64,000 nt of DNA from Mesorhizobium sangaii (GTDB lineage: Bacteria > Pseudomonadota > Alphaproteobacteria > Rhizobiales > Rhizobiaceae): NCBI RefSeq assembly GCF_014207355.1, contig NZ_JACHEF010000002.1, forward strand, positions 248,001 to 312,000. Direction: 5' to 3'. Both the position numbers and the translations under genes were made by a program. Under the pieces are notes generated by a model, which saw only the letters and a list, made by a program, of their open reading frames with translations, was not told the DNA's origin and ran no database searches. Positions 45,175-54,145 of this stretch are shown here, piece by piece. Position 1 is the stretch's first letter; the number at the start of each line of letters is the position of its first letter.

Positions 45175-46338
45175 TCAGGCCGACTTGAAGCGGGCCATCA
45201 GTTCGGCCCGGCCGGGATCGGTCAGCGTCGCCGCCGCACCGAACTCGAGCGGCGTCAACAAATCGGCCGCCGGATAGAGGATCGGATTGTCGAGCACCTC
45301 CTTGGGCAGCAGCTTGTTGACCCGCGCATCGGTCGACGGCGCACCGTTGGCCAGGTGCTCCTTGACCGCGACCTGCGGGTTCATCAGGTAGTTGAGGAGC
45401 GCGTAGCCGGCGGGCTTGTTCGGCGCGTCCTTGGGGATGGCGTAGAAATCGGTCCAGATCTCGCCGCCTTCCTTGCCCAGCACATAGGCGATCTCGGGGA
45501 TGTCGCGATGCAGCTGCGCGCCGTCATTGGTCCAGCACATGGTCATCCAGGCGTCACCGGCGCGCATTCCCGGCTGGTAGTCGGATGAGACCGCGAACAG
45601 ATGCGGCTTGACCTTCAGCAGCAATTCCTCGGCCTTGGCGAGTTCGTCCTGCTTCAGCGAGTTGAACGAATAGCCGTAATATTTCAGCGCGTTGCCGATC
45701 GTGGTCAGCTGGTAATCATGCACCATGGTGCGGCCGTCGCCCTCCGCCATGGCGGTGTCCCAGAACTCCTTCCAGCTGGTCATCGGCTTGGTCAGCTTCT
45801 TGGTGTTGACGGCAAAGCCGGTGGTGCCCCAGTTCTTCGGCACGGCGTAGGTCGTCCCGTCGATCGTGCCTTCCGAGGTGAAGCGCGGATCCTCCTGCGT
45901 GCCGTCGAAATTCGGCAGTTTCGCCATATCGAGCGCCTCGATGATACCGAGCTTCTTGTAGGTCGAGATCGTGTAGTTGGTCGGTACGAAAAGGCTCCAG
46001 CCCGACGCGCCGGCCTGCAGCTTGGCCAGCATTTCCTCGTTGGAGCCGAACACGTTGACCTCCACGGCAACGCCGGTGTCCTTCTTGAAATTCTCGAACG
46101 TCGCCGGGTCATGATAGTTCGGCCAGGTGGCGATCGACATACGGTCGCCGAGGCTCTCAGCGGCAAAGGCCGGCGTCGGCATGATGCCGATCTCGCGCGC
46201 CATCACCGCCGTCGCAATGCCGAGGCCGGTGAGGCCGAGGAAGTCGCGGCGGCCGATCGAGCCGCGCTTGAGGCGCATCAGCTGGTCCACGAAGTTTTCA
46301 GGGCTTATCGGCAGTCCATCACGATATGATTTCGACAT
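45175..46338 (-). CDS. Polyamine-type ABC transporter substrate-binding protein (PotD-like, Tat signal)
   Basis: This 387-residue protein has a twin-arginine signal (GRRDFLGLTGLGIATAV, about residues 29-45) and then the PotD-like mature part with SIATWPNYHDP, VPTNYTI, VPKNWGTTGFAVNTK and IPKDAPNKPAGYALLNYLMNP. It should deliver a polyamine or amino compound to the adjacent permeases. Its first codons overlap the 3' end of the ATPase gene by 20 bases. Confidence 0.9.
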   Translation of the reverse strand: MSKSYRDGLPISPENFVDQLMRLKRGSIGRRDFLGLTGLGIATAVMAREIGIMPTPAFAAESLGDRMSIATWPNYHDPATFENFKKDTGVAVEVNVFGSNEEMLAKLQAGASGWSLFVPTNYTISTYKKLGIIEALDMAKLPNFDGTQEDPRFTSEGTIDGTTYAVPKNWGTTGFAVNTKKLTKPMTSWKEFWDTAMAEGDGRTMVHDYQLTTIGNALKYYGYSFNSLKQDELAKAEELLLKVKPHLFAVSSDYQPGMRAGDAWMTMCWTNDGAQLHRDIPEIAYVLGKEGGEIWTDFYAIPKDAPNKPAGYALLNYLMNPQVAVKEHLANGAPSTDARVNKLLPKEVLDNPILYPAADLLTPLEFGAAATLTDPGRAELMARFKSA

Positions 46339-47455
46339 GTTTGGTTACCCTCTGGTTGGTCCCGTTGTTCTTGGGGTCCGGAAACGCCAGGGGCGTTCCG
46401 GCGGCAAAGCCGATGGCGACGGGTTCACCCGGCTTGAAGAGATTGCCGTGGCCGATCAGGTGGTCGGCTCTGGCGAGCAGCGTTCCGATGCCCTGGACCT
46501 CGATCGCGTATTCCGCGGTCGAGCCGAGGAAAATCCGGTTACGGACGATGCCTTTGAACCGGCCGCTTCCGGGAGCGCCGAGACTGAGCGATTCGGGACG
46601 CAGGCTGACCGACACGGTCTCGCCCTTCTGCAAGGCCGTCCGTTTGCGCGCCGCAATGATCGTGCCGTCGGCAAGCGCGATGTCCACCAGCTCGCCGGAG
46701 TGCCCGGCGACCTTGCCGTTCAGCAGATTGGTCTTGCCGACGAAATCGGCAACGAACAGATCGACCGGCTCGTCATAGATCTCGTTCGGCTGACCGAGCT
46801 GGACGATGCGGCCGCCATTCATGACGCAGACGAAATCGCTCATCGACAGCGCTTCCTCCTGGTCGTGGGTGACCAACACGAAGGTGATGCCGATCTCGCG
46901 CTGCAGGTTTTGCAGCTCGATCTGCATGTCGGTGCGCAGCTTCTTGTCGAGCGCGGCCAGCGGCTCGTCGAGCAGCAGCACCGCCGGCTTGTTGACCAAC
47001 GCGCGCGCCAGCGCGACACGCTGCTGCTGGCCGCCGGACAGTTCGTGGATCTTGCGGCGGCCATAGCCGGCGAGCCGCACCATGGCCAGCGCCTCGCCTG
47101 CCCTTGACGCGATCTCGCGCGACGAGAGCCGCGGCCGTGCCTGGCGCAGCCCGTAGGCGACGTTGTCCTCGACATCGAGATGCGGAAACAGCGCGTATTG
47201 CTGGAACACCATGTTGACCGGCCGCCGGTAGGGCGGCGTGCCGGCCATGTCCTGGCCGCGAATGAACACCTGGCCTTCGCTCGGCTGTTCGAAGCCGCCG
47301 ATCATACGCAGGCAGGTCGTCTTGCCGCAGCCGGACGGTCCAAGCAGGGCGACAAAGGCGGAAGGCGGCACGGCAAGATCGATGCCGCTGACCGCGGTCA
47401 CCGCGCCATAACGCTTGGTGACGCCGCGAAACTCGATGTCGGGCACTGCGGTCAA
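46319..47455 (-). CDS. Polyamine-type ABC transporter ATP-binding protein (PotA-like)
   Basis: This roughly 378-residue ATPase has Walker A GPSGCGKTT, LSGGQQQRVALARALV, Walker B LLLDEPLAALD and a C-terminal TOBE-like domain with RPESLSLG. No ATG precedes the domain; TTG at 47455 is chosen because GGAG lies 9 bases upstream, with TTG at 47473 as an alternative. It is the first gene of a five-gene unit (ATPase, binding protein, two permeases, SDR) and is divergent from a LuxR-type regulator. Confidence 0.9.
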   Translation of the reverse strand: MTAVPDIEFRGVTKRYGAVTAVSGIDLAVPPSAFVALLGPSGCGKTTCLRMIGGFEQPSEGQVFIRGQDMAGTPPYRRPVNMVFQQYALFPHLDVEDNVAYGLRQARPRLSSREIASRAGEALAMVRLAGYGRRKIHELSGGQQQRVALARALVNKPAVLLLDEPLAALDKKLRTDMQIELQNLQREIGITFVLVTHDQEEALSMSDFVCVMNGGRIVQLGQPNEIYDEPVDLFVADFVGKTNLLNGKVAGHSGELVDIALADGTIIAARKRTALQKGETVSVSLRPESLSLGAPGSGRFKGIVRNRIFLGSTAEYAIEVQGIGTLLARADHLIGHGNLFKPGEPVAIGFAAGTPLAFPDPKNNGTNQRVTKHVEIIS

Positions 47456-47515
47456 GGCTGCGGGCTCCAGCAACAGGGCAATTCCGGAACGCTACCAGAG
47501 CCAATGGCGGCTAGT

Positions 47516-47537
47516 ATATACCTCGCAGGTGGTATAT
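47516..47537. promoter_or_regulatory. Palindrome in the LuxR / importer divergent region
   Basis: ATATACC at 47516-47522 and GGTATAT at 47531-47537 are perfect inverted arms around 8 bases, which themselves carry AGGT facing the ACCT of the left arm. It lies 33 bases upstream of the LuxR-type gene start and about 60 bases from the ATPase start. Binding by that regulator is the natural guess. Confidence 0.45.
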
Positions 47538-47569
47538 CTGATCTATTTTCTCGTTTAAGGGGGTATGGA

Positions 47570-48376
47570 TTGTCCCGCAGCGACGAATACGGCCAGCTTG
47601 CCACGCTTGTCACCGCGACGCGGGAGACGAGCGGCGACCTCTTCGGCAAGGCGATGGTCGATTGGCTGCGCCAGCACGTCGACTTCGATCATTGCGTGAT
47701 CTTCGGCTATCGCGGTGCTGCGCGCCCGCCGCTGCTGTTCGAGACCTTTTCGCCGGCCGAAAGCCACGTCTTCGTCGCGCTCTATCAGGAAGGGCCATAC
47801 CTGCTCGACCCGTTCCACCACGCGGCGGTCGAGCGCAAGGAAGGGTTCTGGCGTATGCGCGAACTCGCCCCGGACCGCTTCTACGCCAGCGAATATTTTC
47901 GCTCCTACTACAGCCAGACCAGATTGGCCGAGGAGGTCGGCTTCTTCGTGCCTTTGCCGGGAAAAGACGCGCTGGTGCTGTCGCTGATGCGGCTGCGCGC
48001 ATCGGGTCCGTTCGGCACCGCCGATGCCAGGCTTTTGCGCGACATGGCGCCGGCGGTGATCAGCTTCGCCAGATTGCGCTGGCCTGCGCTCCCGGCCGAC
48101 GAGCCGGCCGAGACAAAGCAGGACGAGACGACCGCTCCGGTCAACGAGTTCGATCGCGCCCATATCTGGCAGAGCCTGTCGCTAACGCCGCGCGAAAAGC
48201 ATGTCGTCGACCTGGTGCTGCAGGGGCATTCAACCGAATCGATCGCCAGGGCAATGCGCATCGTGCCGGGAACCGTGAAGGTTCACCGCCGCAACATCTA
48301 TCGCAAGCTCAAGATCAAATCGCAGGCCGGCCTGTTCGCGCGCTTCGTCGAGATCATCGACGCACGGGTTCGATAG
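47570..48376 (+). CDS. LuxR family transcriptional regulator
   Basis: This 268-residue regulator ends in a LuxR-type HTH (about residues 203-262: SLTPREKHVVDLVLQGHS, then ARAMRIVPGTVKVHRRNIYRKL). The N-terminal 190 residues show no clear autoinducer-binding motif and were not recognised. A TTG start at 47570 has AGGGGG 6 bases upstream; an ATG at 47504 is possible but would place the palindrome inside the gene. It is divergent from the importer unit and probably controls it. Confidence 0.82.
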   Translation: MSRSDEYGQLATLVTATRETSGDLFGKAMVDWLRQHVDFDHCVIFGYRGAARPPLLFETFSPAESHVFVALYQEGPYLLDPFHHAAVERKEGFWRMRELAPDRFYASEYFRSYYSQTRLAEEVGFFVPLPGKDALVLSLMRLRASGPFGTADARLLRDMAPAVISFARLRWPALPADEPAETKQDETTAPVNEFDRAHIWQSLSLTPREKHVVDLVLQGHSTESIARAMRIVPGTVKVHRRNIYRKLKIKSQAGLFARFVEIIDARVR

Positions 48377-48383
48377 AGGACCT

Positions 48384-49334
48384 CTACGCGCCCCAGACCA
48401 CCGCTTGCTCGTGGCGCTTGATCAGGTGCTTGAGATTGTCGAAACCCTGGCGGATGTGCTTGGCGAAGGCATCGACCGCCGGTGCGCGCGGCGTATCGGC
48501 GAGCCGCAGCAGGCCGAGTGCCCGCTCTGGGTGCGGGATCGCCACCGGCAGCGCCGTGATCGCTTTGTCCTTGCGAAAGGCAAAGACCACGCTGTGCGGC
48601 AGCACGGTCAGCGCGTCGGTTTGCTTCATGTAGTTGACGGCGCTGGTCAGCGAGCCGCCGGAATAGCGGATCTTTATCTCCGTGGCGCCCAGTGACAAAA
48701 GCAGGCTGCGCAAATCGTCCAGCAGCGGGCTGCCGGGCGGTGGTGCGATCCAGGGATAGTCGAGCAGGTCGCTGGTCTTCAGCTTGCGCCGCAGCAGCAA
48801 CGGATGAGTGGAGCGGCAAGCGACGACATTGCGCCCCGGCAGGATCTCGCGGAACTCCATGCCCGATCCTTCTTCGAGAAGGTCGATCGGGCAAACCGCA
48901 AGGTCGATCCGGTCGGCGTTGATGGCCGCGCGCAGGTCGGACAGATAGCCATAGCTCTGGTCGACGCGCACATCCGGATAGGCGTTCTGGAAATCGGCGA
49001 TCATGCCGGAGATCAGCGCGTCCATGAAGAACGGTGTGCCGCCGACCCGCACCACACCGGAGCGGCCCTGGCTGAAATTGGCGACAATGTCCGAGGCCTT
49101 GCGCGACGCCGCCAGCATCACCTGGCCATGATCGGCCAGCGCCCGACCGAGCGGCGTCGGCTGCAACGGCCGGCGCCCCTTCAGGAACAGCGGCTCGCCC
49201 AGCCGTTTCTCCAGCATCGACAGCGTGCGCGAAACGGCGGGCTGCGACAGGCCGACCAGTGCGGCGCCCTCGGTGACGCCGCCGGCCTGCACCACGGCCG
49301 CCAGCTGAATGAGATGCCTTTCATCGAGCTTCAT
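48384..49334 (-). CDS. LysR family transcriptional regulator
   Basis: This 316-residue regulator has an N-terminal HTH (residues 5-62, with TEGAALVGLSQPAVSRTLSML) and a LysR effector domain (about 92-295; GGTPFFMDALISGMIADFQ, then IAPPPGSPLLDDL). It is intact and divergent from the first hydroxyquinol dioxygenase gene, so it probably activates the aromatic pathway in response to an intermediate. A 15-base palindrome covers its start codon. Confidence 0.92.
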   Translation of the reverse strand: MKLDERHLIQLAAVVQAGGVTEGAALVGLSQPAVSRTLSMLEKRLGEPLFLKGRRPLQPTPLGRALADHGQVMLAASRKASDIVANFSQGRSGVVRVGGTPFFMDALISGMIADFQNAYPDVRVDQSYGYLSDLRAAINADRIDLAVCPIDLLEEGSGMEFREILPGRNVVACRSTHPLLLRRKLKTSDLLDYPWIAPPPGSPLLDDLRSLLLSLGATEIKIRYSGGSLTSAVNYMKQTDALTVLPHSVVFAFRKDKAITALPVAIPHPERALGLLRLADTPRAPAVDAFAKHIRQGFDNLKHLIKRHEQAVVWGA

Positions 49335-49347
49335 ACCGATATGGTAT
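49333..49347. promoter_or_regulatory. LysR-type operator (T-N11-A form)
   Basis: ATACCGATATGGTAT has perfect ATACC/GGTAT arms and fits the T-N11-A pattern of LysR operators. It overlaps the start codon of the LysR gene, so binding could block its own transcription while activating the dioxygenase gene that starts at 49426. Confidence 0.6.
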
Positions 49348-49425
49348 ATTAAACCGGGCAGAAATCATCATTTTTGTGTGTGGCCTGCGCTAATGTCCCT
49401 TCCTGAGATGAAACCGGGAAGGAAC

Positions 49426-50295
49426 ATGTCACACGCTGGCAGACCGTCGTTCAACGAGACCAACTCCGCCGAGATGGTCGCCCAGCGCCTGTTGAAGGCC
49501 AAGGCCGGGCCGTTGCCGCGTTTCCTCGCGACCGTCGTCGACCATCTTCACCAGATCGTCAGGGAGACCCGCCCGACGGCGGCGGACTGGCGCCAGGCGA
49601 TCGCCTTCCTCACCGAAATCGGCCACGCCAGTGATGATAAAAGACAGGAATGGGTGCTGCTGTCCGACCTGCTCGGCGTCAGCGCGCTGGTCGAGGACAT
49701 CAACTTCCGACGTCCGAACGGTGCGACGCCCAACACCGGACGCGGCCCGTTCTATCGCGCCGACGCGCCGAGGCTGCCGCTCGGCGCCGACATTTCGCTG
49801 GATGGCGTCGGCACGCCACTCACCGTGTCGGGGCGGGTCATTGATCTCGACGGCATGCCCATATCGGGAGCGACGGTCGAAACCTGGCAAGCGAACGCAC
49901 AAGGTTTCTACGAGAACCAGCAGCCCGATTTGCAGCCGGAATTCAACCTGCGCGGCGTCTTCACCACCGACAAGGACGGCCGCTTCCACTACCGCACGGT
50001 CAAGCCGGCCGGCTACGGCGTGCCAAATGACGGGCCGGTCGGGCAGATGCTTGGCCGGCTAAACTATCCGCTCGACCGTCCGGCACATCTGCATTTTCTC
50101 ATCCGCGCCGACAATTTCGAGACGCTGACCACGCAAGTGTTCGATCGCGGCGACCCGCGCCTCGACGAGGACGCCTTGTTCGGTGTCAAGCCGGAGCTTG
50201 TCGGCGACTTCAAGCGTTTGAGCGGTGGCGCCGGCTGGTCGCTCGACTTCAGCTTCGTCATGGCGATGGCGCGCAAGGGGAGCCGGGCAGCATGA
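49426..50295 (+). CDS. Intradiol ring-cleavage dioxygenase (hydroxyquinol 1,2-dioxygenase-like), copy 1
   Basis: This 289-residue protein has all four iron ligands at the positions known for hydroxyquinol dioxygenases: Tyr162 (QGFYENQQ), Tyr197 (PAGYGVPNDG), His221 and His223 (RPAHLHFL). It should cleave hydroxyquinol (1,2,4-trihydroxybenzene) to maleylacetate. GGAAGGA precedes the ATG; an ATG at 49408 is a weaker choice. It overlaps the maleylacetate reductase gene as ATGA, which supports the pathway call. Confidence 0.9.
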   Translation: MSHAGRPSFNETNSAEMVAQRLLKAKAGPLPRFLATVVDHLHQIVRETRPTAADWRQAIAFLTEIGHASDDKRQEWVLLSDLLGVSALVEDINFRRPNGATPNTGRGPFYRADAPRLPLGADISLDGVGTPLTVSGRVIDLDGMPISGATVETWQANAQGFYENQQPDLQPEFNLRGVFTTDKDGRFHYRTVKPAGYGVPNDGPVGQMLGRLNYPLDRPAHLHFLIRADNFETLTTQVFDRGDPRLDEDALFGVKPELVGDFKRLSGGAGWSLDFSFVMAMARKGSRAA

Positions 50296-51353
50296 CGAGG
50301 CAATTCACCTATTCCGGCAGCCCGGCGCATATCGTCTTCGGCAACGGCGCATCCTTGGAGGTCGGCGCCTGGGTCGAAAGGCTCGGCCGCGGACGCGCGC
50401 TGGTGCTTTCGACGTCGCACCAGGCCGGCGATGGCGACGCGCTGGCGAAGAAGCTGGGGGCACTGGCGGCTGGAACGTTTGCCGGTGCGGCCATGCACAC
50501 GCCGGTCGAGGTGACCGAGGTGGCATTGGCCAAGGCGCATGAAGTCAATGCCGACTGCGTCGTCGCGCTCGGCGGCGGGTCGACCACTGGACTGGGCAAG
50601 GCGATCGCCTATCGAACCGACCTGCCACAGATCGTCATCCCGACCACCTATGCCGGCTCGGAAGTGACGCCGATCCTCGGCCAGACCGAGAACGGCTTGA
50701 AGACCACGGTTCGAGATGCAAAAATCCTGCCGGAAGTCGTGATCTACGATCCGGAACTGACCGTCGGCTTGCCGATCGCGATGAGCGTCACCTCCGGCCT
50801 CAATGCCATAGCGCATGCGGCGGAAGCGCTCTACGCGCAGGACCGCAACCCTGTATCGACGCTGATGGCCGTCGAGGGGCTCCGCGCCCTGAGCCAGGCG
50901 CTTCCCGTCCTGATCGAGGAGCCCAGGAATCTCGCCGCGCGTGGCGACGCGCTTTATGGCGCCTGGCTGTGCGGCACCGTGCTCGGCACCGTCGGCATGG
51001 CGCTGCATCACAAGATCTGCCACACGCTGGGCGGCTCCTTCGACATGCCGCATGCCGAGACCCATGCGGTGATGCTGCCGCACACGATCGGCTTCAACGC
51101 CGTCGCCGTGCCCGAATTGCTCAAACCCGTTGCCGATATCTTCGGCGGCAGCCCAGGTGGACGCCTGCATGATTTCGCCAAATCGGTCGGCGCGCCGCTG
51201 ACGCTGAGGGAACTCGGCCTCGAGCAGGGCGACCTCGACCGCGCCGCCGAGATCGCGACCAAAAATCCGTACTGGAATCCGCGGCCCTTCGATCGCGCCG
51301 CAATCCGCGCCCTGTTGCAGGACGCGTGGGAGGGAAGACGTCCACAAGACTGA
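50292..51353 (+). CDS. Maleylacetate reductase
   Basis: This 353-residue protein belongs to the iron-containing alcohol dehydrogenase superfamily in its maleylacetate reductase branch. Evidence is the NAD-site GGGST at residues 94-98, IPTTYAGSEVTPILGQTENGLKTT and the HHKICHTLGG and PHAETHAV histidine segments. It reduces maleylacetate to 3-oxoadipate, directly after the dioxygenase step. The genes overlap by 4 bases. The Liv-type importer begins 23 bases downstream. Confidence 0.93.
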   Translation: MTRQFTYSGSPAHIVFGNGASLEVGAWVERLGRGRALVLSTSHQAGDGDALAKKLGALAAGTFAGAAMHTPVEVTEVALAKAHEVNADCVVALGGGSTTGLGKAIAYRTDLPQIVIPTTYAGSEVTPILGQTENGLKTTVRDAKILPEVVIYDPELTVGLPIAMSVTSGLNAIAHAAEALYAQDRNPVSTLMAVEGLRALSQALPVLIEEPRNLAARGDALYGAWLCGTVLGTVGMALHHKICHTLGGSFDMPHAETHAVMLPHTIGFNAVAVPELLKPVADIFGGSPGGRLHDFAKSVGAPLTLRELGLEQGDLDRAAEIATKNPYWNPRPFDRAAIRALLQDAWEGRRPQD

Positions 51354-51376
51354 CGGCAACAAAGGGAGGAACAACA

Positions 51377-52657
51377 ATGATCACCAGACGCGAATTCATC
51401 CGCAACACCGCCGCCACTGGCCTGCTTGCCGGCACCTCGGGCCTGGCCATGCCGGCCATCGCCCAGAATGCGCCGATCAAGCTCGGCTATGTCAGCCCGC
51501 AATCGGGTCCGCTGGCGGCTTTCGCCGAGGCCGACAAGTTCATCATCGACGGTTTCCTCGCCGCCACCAAGGCGGCCGGCCTCAACTATGAGGTGGTGGT
51601 CAAGGACAGCCAGTCCAACCCCAACCGGGCGGCGGAAGTCGCCAAGGAGTTGATCGTCAACGACAAGGTCAATTTGATGCTTGTCGCCTCGACGCCGGAG
51701 ACCACCAACCCGGTCGCCACGACCTGCGAGGCCGAGGAAGTGCCGTGCCTGTCGACGGTGGCGCCATGGCAGCCATGGTTCATCGGCCAGCAGGGCAATC
51801 CCGGCGACCCGGCCTCGTGGAAGCCGTTCAACTATGCCTACCATTTCTTCTGGGGTCTGGAGGACGTCATTGCCGTCTTCACCAACATGTGGGCGCAGGT
51901 CGAGACCAACAAAAAGGTTGGCGGCCTGTTCCCCAATGATGGCGACGGCAACGCCTGGGGCGACGGCACGGTCGGATTTCCGCCGGTGCTGGCCAAGGGC
52001 GGCTACGGGCTGACCGACACTGGCCGCTACCAGAACCTGACCGACGATTTCTCGGCGCAGATCAACGCCTTCAAGGGCGCGTCGTGCGAAATCATCACCG
52101 GCGTGATGATTCCGCCCGACTTCACCACCTTCTGGAACCAGGCCAAACAGCAGGGTTTCACGCCCAAGGTGGCGTCGATCGGCAAGGCACTCTTGTTCCC
52201 GCAATCGGTCGAAGCGCTCGGCAAGTCCGGCCACAATCTGTCATCGGAAGTTTGGTGGACGCCCAACCATCCGTTCAAGTCGTCGCTGACCGGCGAAAGC
52301 TCGGCGCAGGTCGCGGAGGGCTTCACCAAGGCCACCGGCCGGCAATGGACGCAGCCGATCGGCTTTGTCCACGCGCTGTTCGAGATCGCCGCCGACGTCA
52401 TGAAACGAGCCGGCGAAGCAGGCGATGGTGACAAGGTGGCGGCAGCGATCGCCGCGACCAGGCTCGACACGCTGGTCGGGCCGATCGCCTGGGACGGCGC
52501 CAAACTGCCGCCCTTTGCCGCCAAGAACATCGCCAAGACGCCGCTGGTCGGCGGCCAATGGCGGCTGAAGGATGGTGGCGGCTACGATCTCGTCATCACC
52601 GACAACAAGACCGCGCCCAACATCCCGACCGGCGGCAACATGGAAGTGATCGGCTGA
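51377..52657 (+). CDS. Liv-type ABC transporter substrate-binding protein (Tat signal)
   Basis: This 426-residue protein starts with a twin-arginine signal (TRREFIRNTAATGLLAG) and then the type I periplasmic fold of branched-chain amino acid binding proteins (IKLGYVSPQSGPLAAFAEAD, then KDSQSNPNRAAEVAKELI). GGGAGG lies 7 bases before the ATG. Placed between pathway enzymes, it probably binds an aromatic acid or phenol rather than an amino acid, as other Liv-type importers in aromatic clusters do. That substrate is inference. Confidence 0.9.
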   Translation: MITRREFIRNTAATGLLAGTSGLAMPAIAQNAPIKLGYVSPQSGPLAAFAEADKFIIDGFLAATKAAGLNYEVVVKDSQSNPNRAAEVAKELIVNDKVNLMLVASTPETTNPVATTCEAEEVPCLSTVAPWQPWFIGQQGNPGDPASWKPFNYAYHFFWGLEDVIAVFTNMWAQVETNKKVGGLFPNDGDGNAWGDGTVGFPPVLAKGGYGLTDTGRYQNLTDDFSAQINAFKGASCEIITGVMIPPDFTTFWNQAKQQGFTPKVASIGKALLFPQSVEALGKSGHNLSSEVWWTPNHPFKSSLTGESSAQVAEGFTKATGRQWTQPIGFVHALFEIAADVMKRAGEAGDGDKVAAAIAATRLDTLVGPIAWDGAKLPPFAAKNIAKTPLVGGQWRLKDGGGYDLVITDNKTAPNIPTGGNMEVIG

Positions 52658-52659
52658 CA

Positions 52660-53379
52660 ATGCCCATCCTCGCGCTCTCCAATGTCTCGAAACGCTTCGG
52701 CGCTCTCACGGTCGCCAACGCGGTTTCGTTCGAGCTGCGGCAGGGCGAGGCGCTCGGCATCATCGGCCCGAACGGGGCGGGCAAGTCGACACTGTTCAAC
52801 CTGATCACCGGCAACATCGCCGTCGACGCCGGCACCATCACCTTCGATGGTCGGGACGTGACACGGCTGCCACCCATGCAGCGTTGTTTTGCCGGCGTCG
52901 GACGCTCCTTCCAGATCCCGCAGCCTTTCGAGAAACTGACCGTGTTCGAGAACCTGCTGGTCGCCGGCGCCTTCGGGGCAAGAAAGACCGAAGCCGAGGT
53001 CGGCGACCGCTGCGCCGAGATCCTGGTCGAGACCGGGCTGATCGACCGCGCCAATCATCCGGCCGGCGGCTTGAGCCTGCTGCAGCGCAAGCGGCTTGAG
53101 CTTGCCCGCGCGCTGGCGACCGAACCCAGGCTGCTGCTGCTGGACGAGATCGCCGGCGGCCTGACCGAGGGCGAATGCGGCATGCTGGTCGACACCATCC
53201 GCGCCATCCACAAAGGCGGCATGTCGATCATCTGGATCGAGCACGTGCTGCATGCGCTGAATTCGGTGGTCGAGCGGCTCCTCGTCCTCAATTTCGGCAA
53301 GGTTATCGGCATGGGCGCGCCGGATCCCGTCATGGCATCGCGTGAGGTCCGCGAGATCTATCTCGGGATCGAAGTGTGA
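52660..53379 (+). CDS. Liv-type ABC transporter ATP-binding protein (LivG-like)
   Basis: This 239-residue ATPase has Walker A GPNGAGKST at residues 36-44, Walker B LLLLDEI and the switch region IIWIEHVL. The signature region reads LSLLQRKRLELARAL rather than LSGGQ or LPYGEQ, a noticeable variant. It starts 2 bases after the binding-protein stop and overlaps the LivF-like gene as TGATG. Confidence 0.9.
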   Translation: MPILALSNVSKRFGALTVANAVSFELRQGEALGIIGPNGAGKSTLFNLITGNIAVDAGTITFDGRDVTRLPPMQRCFAGVGRSFQIPQPFEKLTVFENLLVAGAFGARKTEAEVGDRCAEILVETGLIDRANHPAGGLSLLQRKRLELARALATEPRLLLLDEIAGGLTEGECGMLVDTIRAIHKGGMSIIWIEHVLHALNSVVERLLVLNFGKVIGMGAPDPVMASREVREIYLGIEV

Positions 53380-54080
53380 TGGCGCTGCTCGAGACAAGAG
53401 GACTGACCGCCCGCTACGGCGACTTCCAGGCACTGTTCGGCGTCGACATCGCGCTGGATGAAGGCGAGACCATAGCCATCATCGGCGCCAACGGCGCCGG
53501 CAAGACGACGCTGATGCGCTCGATCTCCGGCATATTGGCCAACCAGCCCGAAGCGGTGCTGTTCGATGGCGAAGAAATCGGCGCCCTGCCCGCCCCCGAC
53601 ATCGTCGCGCGCGGCATCGCGATGGTGCCGGAGGGGCGAAAGCTGTTCCCGTCGCTTAGCGTCGAGGAGAACCTGCTGATCGGTCGCTATGGTCGCGCCG
53701 TTGCCGGGCACTGGAGCCTCGAAAGCGTCTATGAGCTGTTCCCCATCCTGAAAGAACGGCGCACCAATCCGGGCACGGCGCTGTCCGGCGGCCAGCAGCA
53801 GATGGTGGCCATCGGCCGCGCGCTGATGTCCAACCCACGCGTGTTGCTCTGCGACGAGATCAGCCTTGGCCTGGCGCCGGTCGTCATCAGGGATATCTAC
53901 GCCGCCTTTCCACGCATCCGCGCGGCCGGCGCCTCGATCGTCATGGTGGAGCAGGACATCGGCCAGGCGCTGAAGGTCAGCGATCGCGTCTATTGCATGA
54001 TGGAAGGCCGCATCACCCTCTCCGGCGCGCCGGCTGCACTGACGCGCGAGGCCATTCACTCCGCCTATTTCGGGCATTGA
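53379..54080 (+). CDS. Liv-type ABC transporter ATP-binding protein (LivF-like)
   Basis: This 233-residue ATPase has Walker A GANGAGKTT at residues 36-44, MVPEGRKLFPSLSVEENLL typical of LivF, signature LSGGQQQMVAIGRALM and Walker B VLLCDEISLGLAP. It forms the ATPase pair with the upstream protein. The ATG at 53379 overlaps the upstream stop; a GTG one codon earlier is also possible. Confidence 0.92.
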   Translation: MALLETRGLTARYGDFQALFGVDIALDEGETIAIIGANGAGKTTLMRSISGILANQPEAVLFDGEEIGALPAPDIVARGIAMVPEGRKLFPSLSVEENLLIGRYGRAVAGHWSLESVYELFPILKERRTNPGTALSGGQQQMVAIGRALMSNPRVLLCDEISLGLAPVVIRDIYAAFPRIRAAGASIVMVEQDIGQALKVSDRVYCMMEGRITLSGAPAALTREAIHSAYFGH

Positions 54081-54145
54081 GGGGCGGCGATGCGAGAGAA
54101 ACTGCCCAGATCTCACCCAGCTAGTCAACGGTCGGGGCAAACCCC

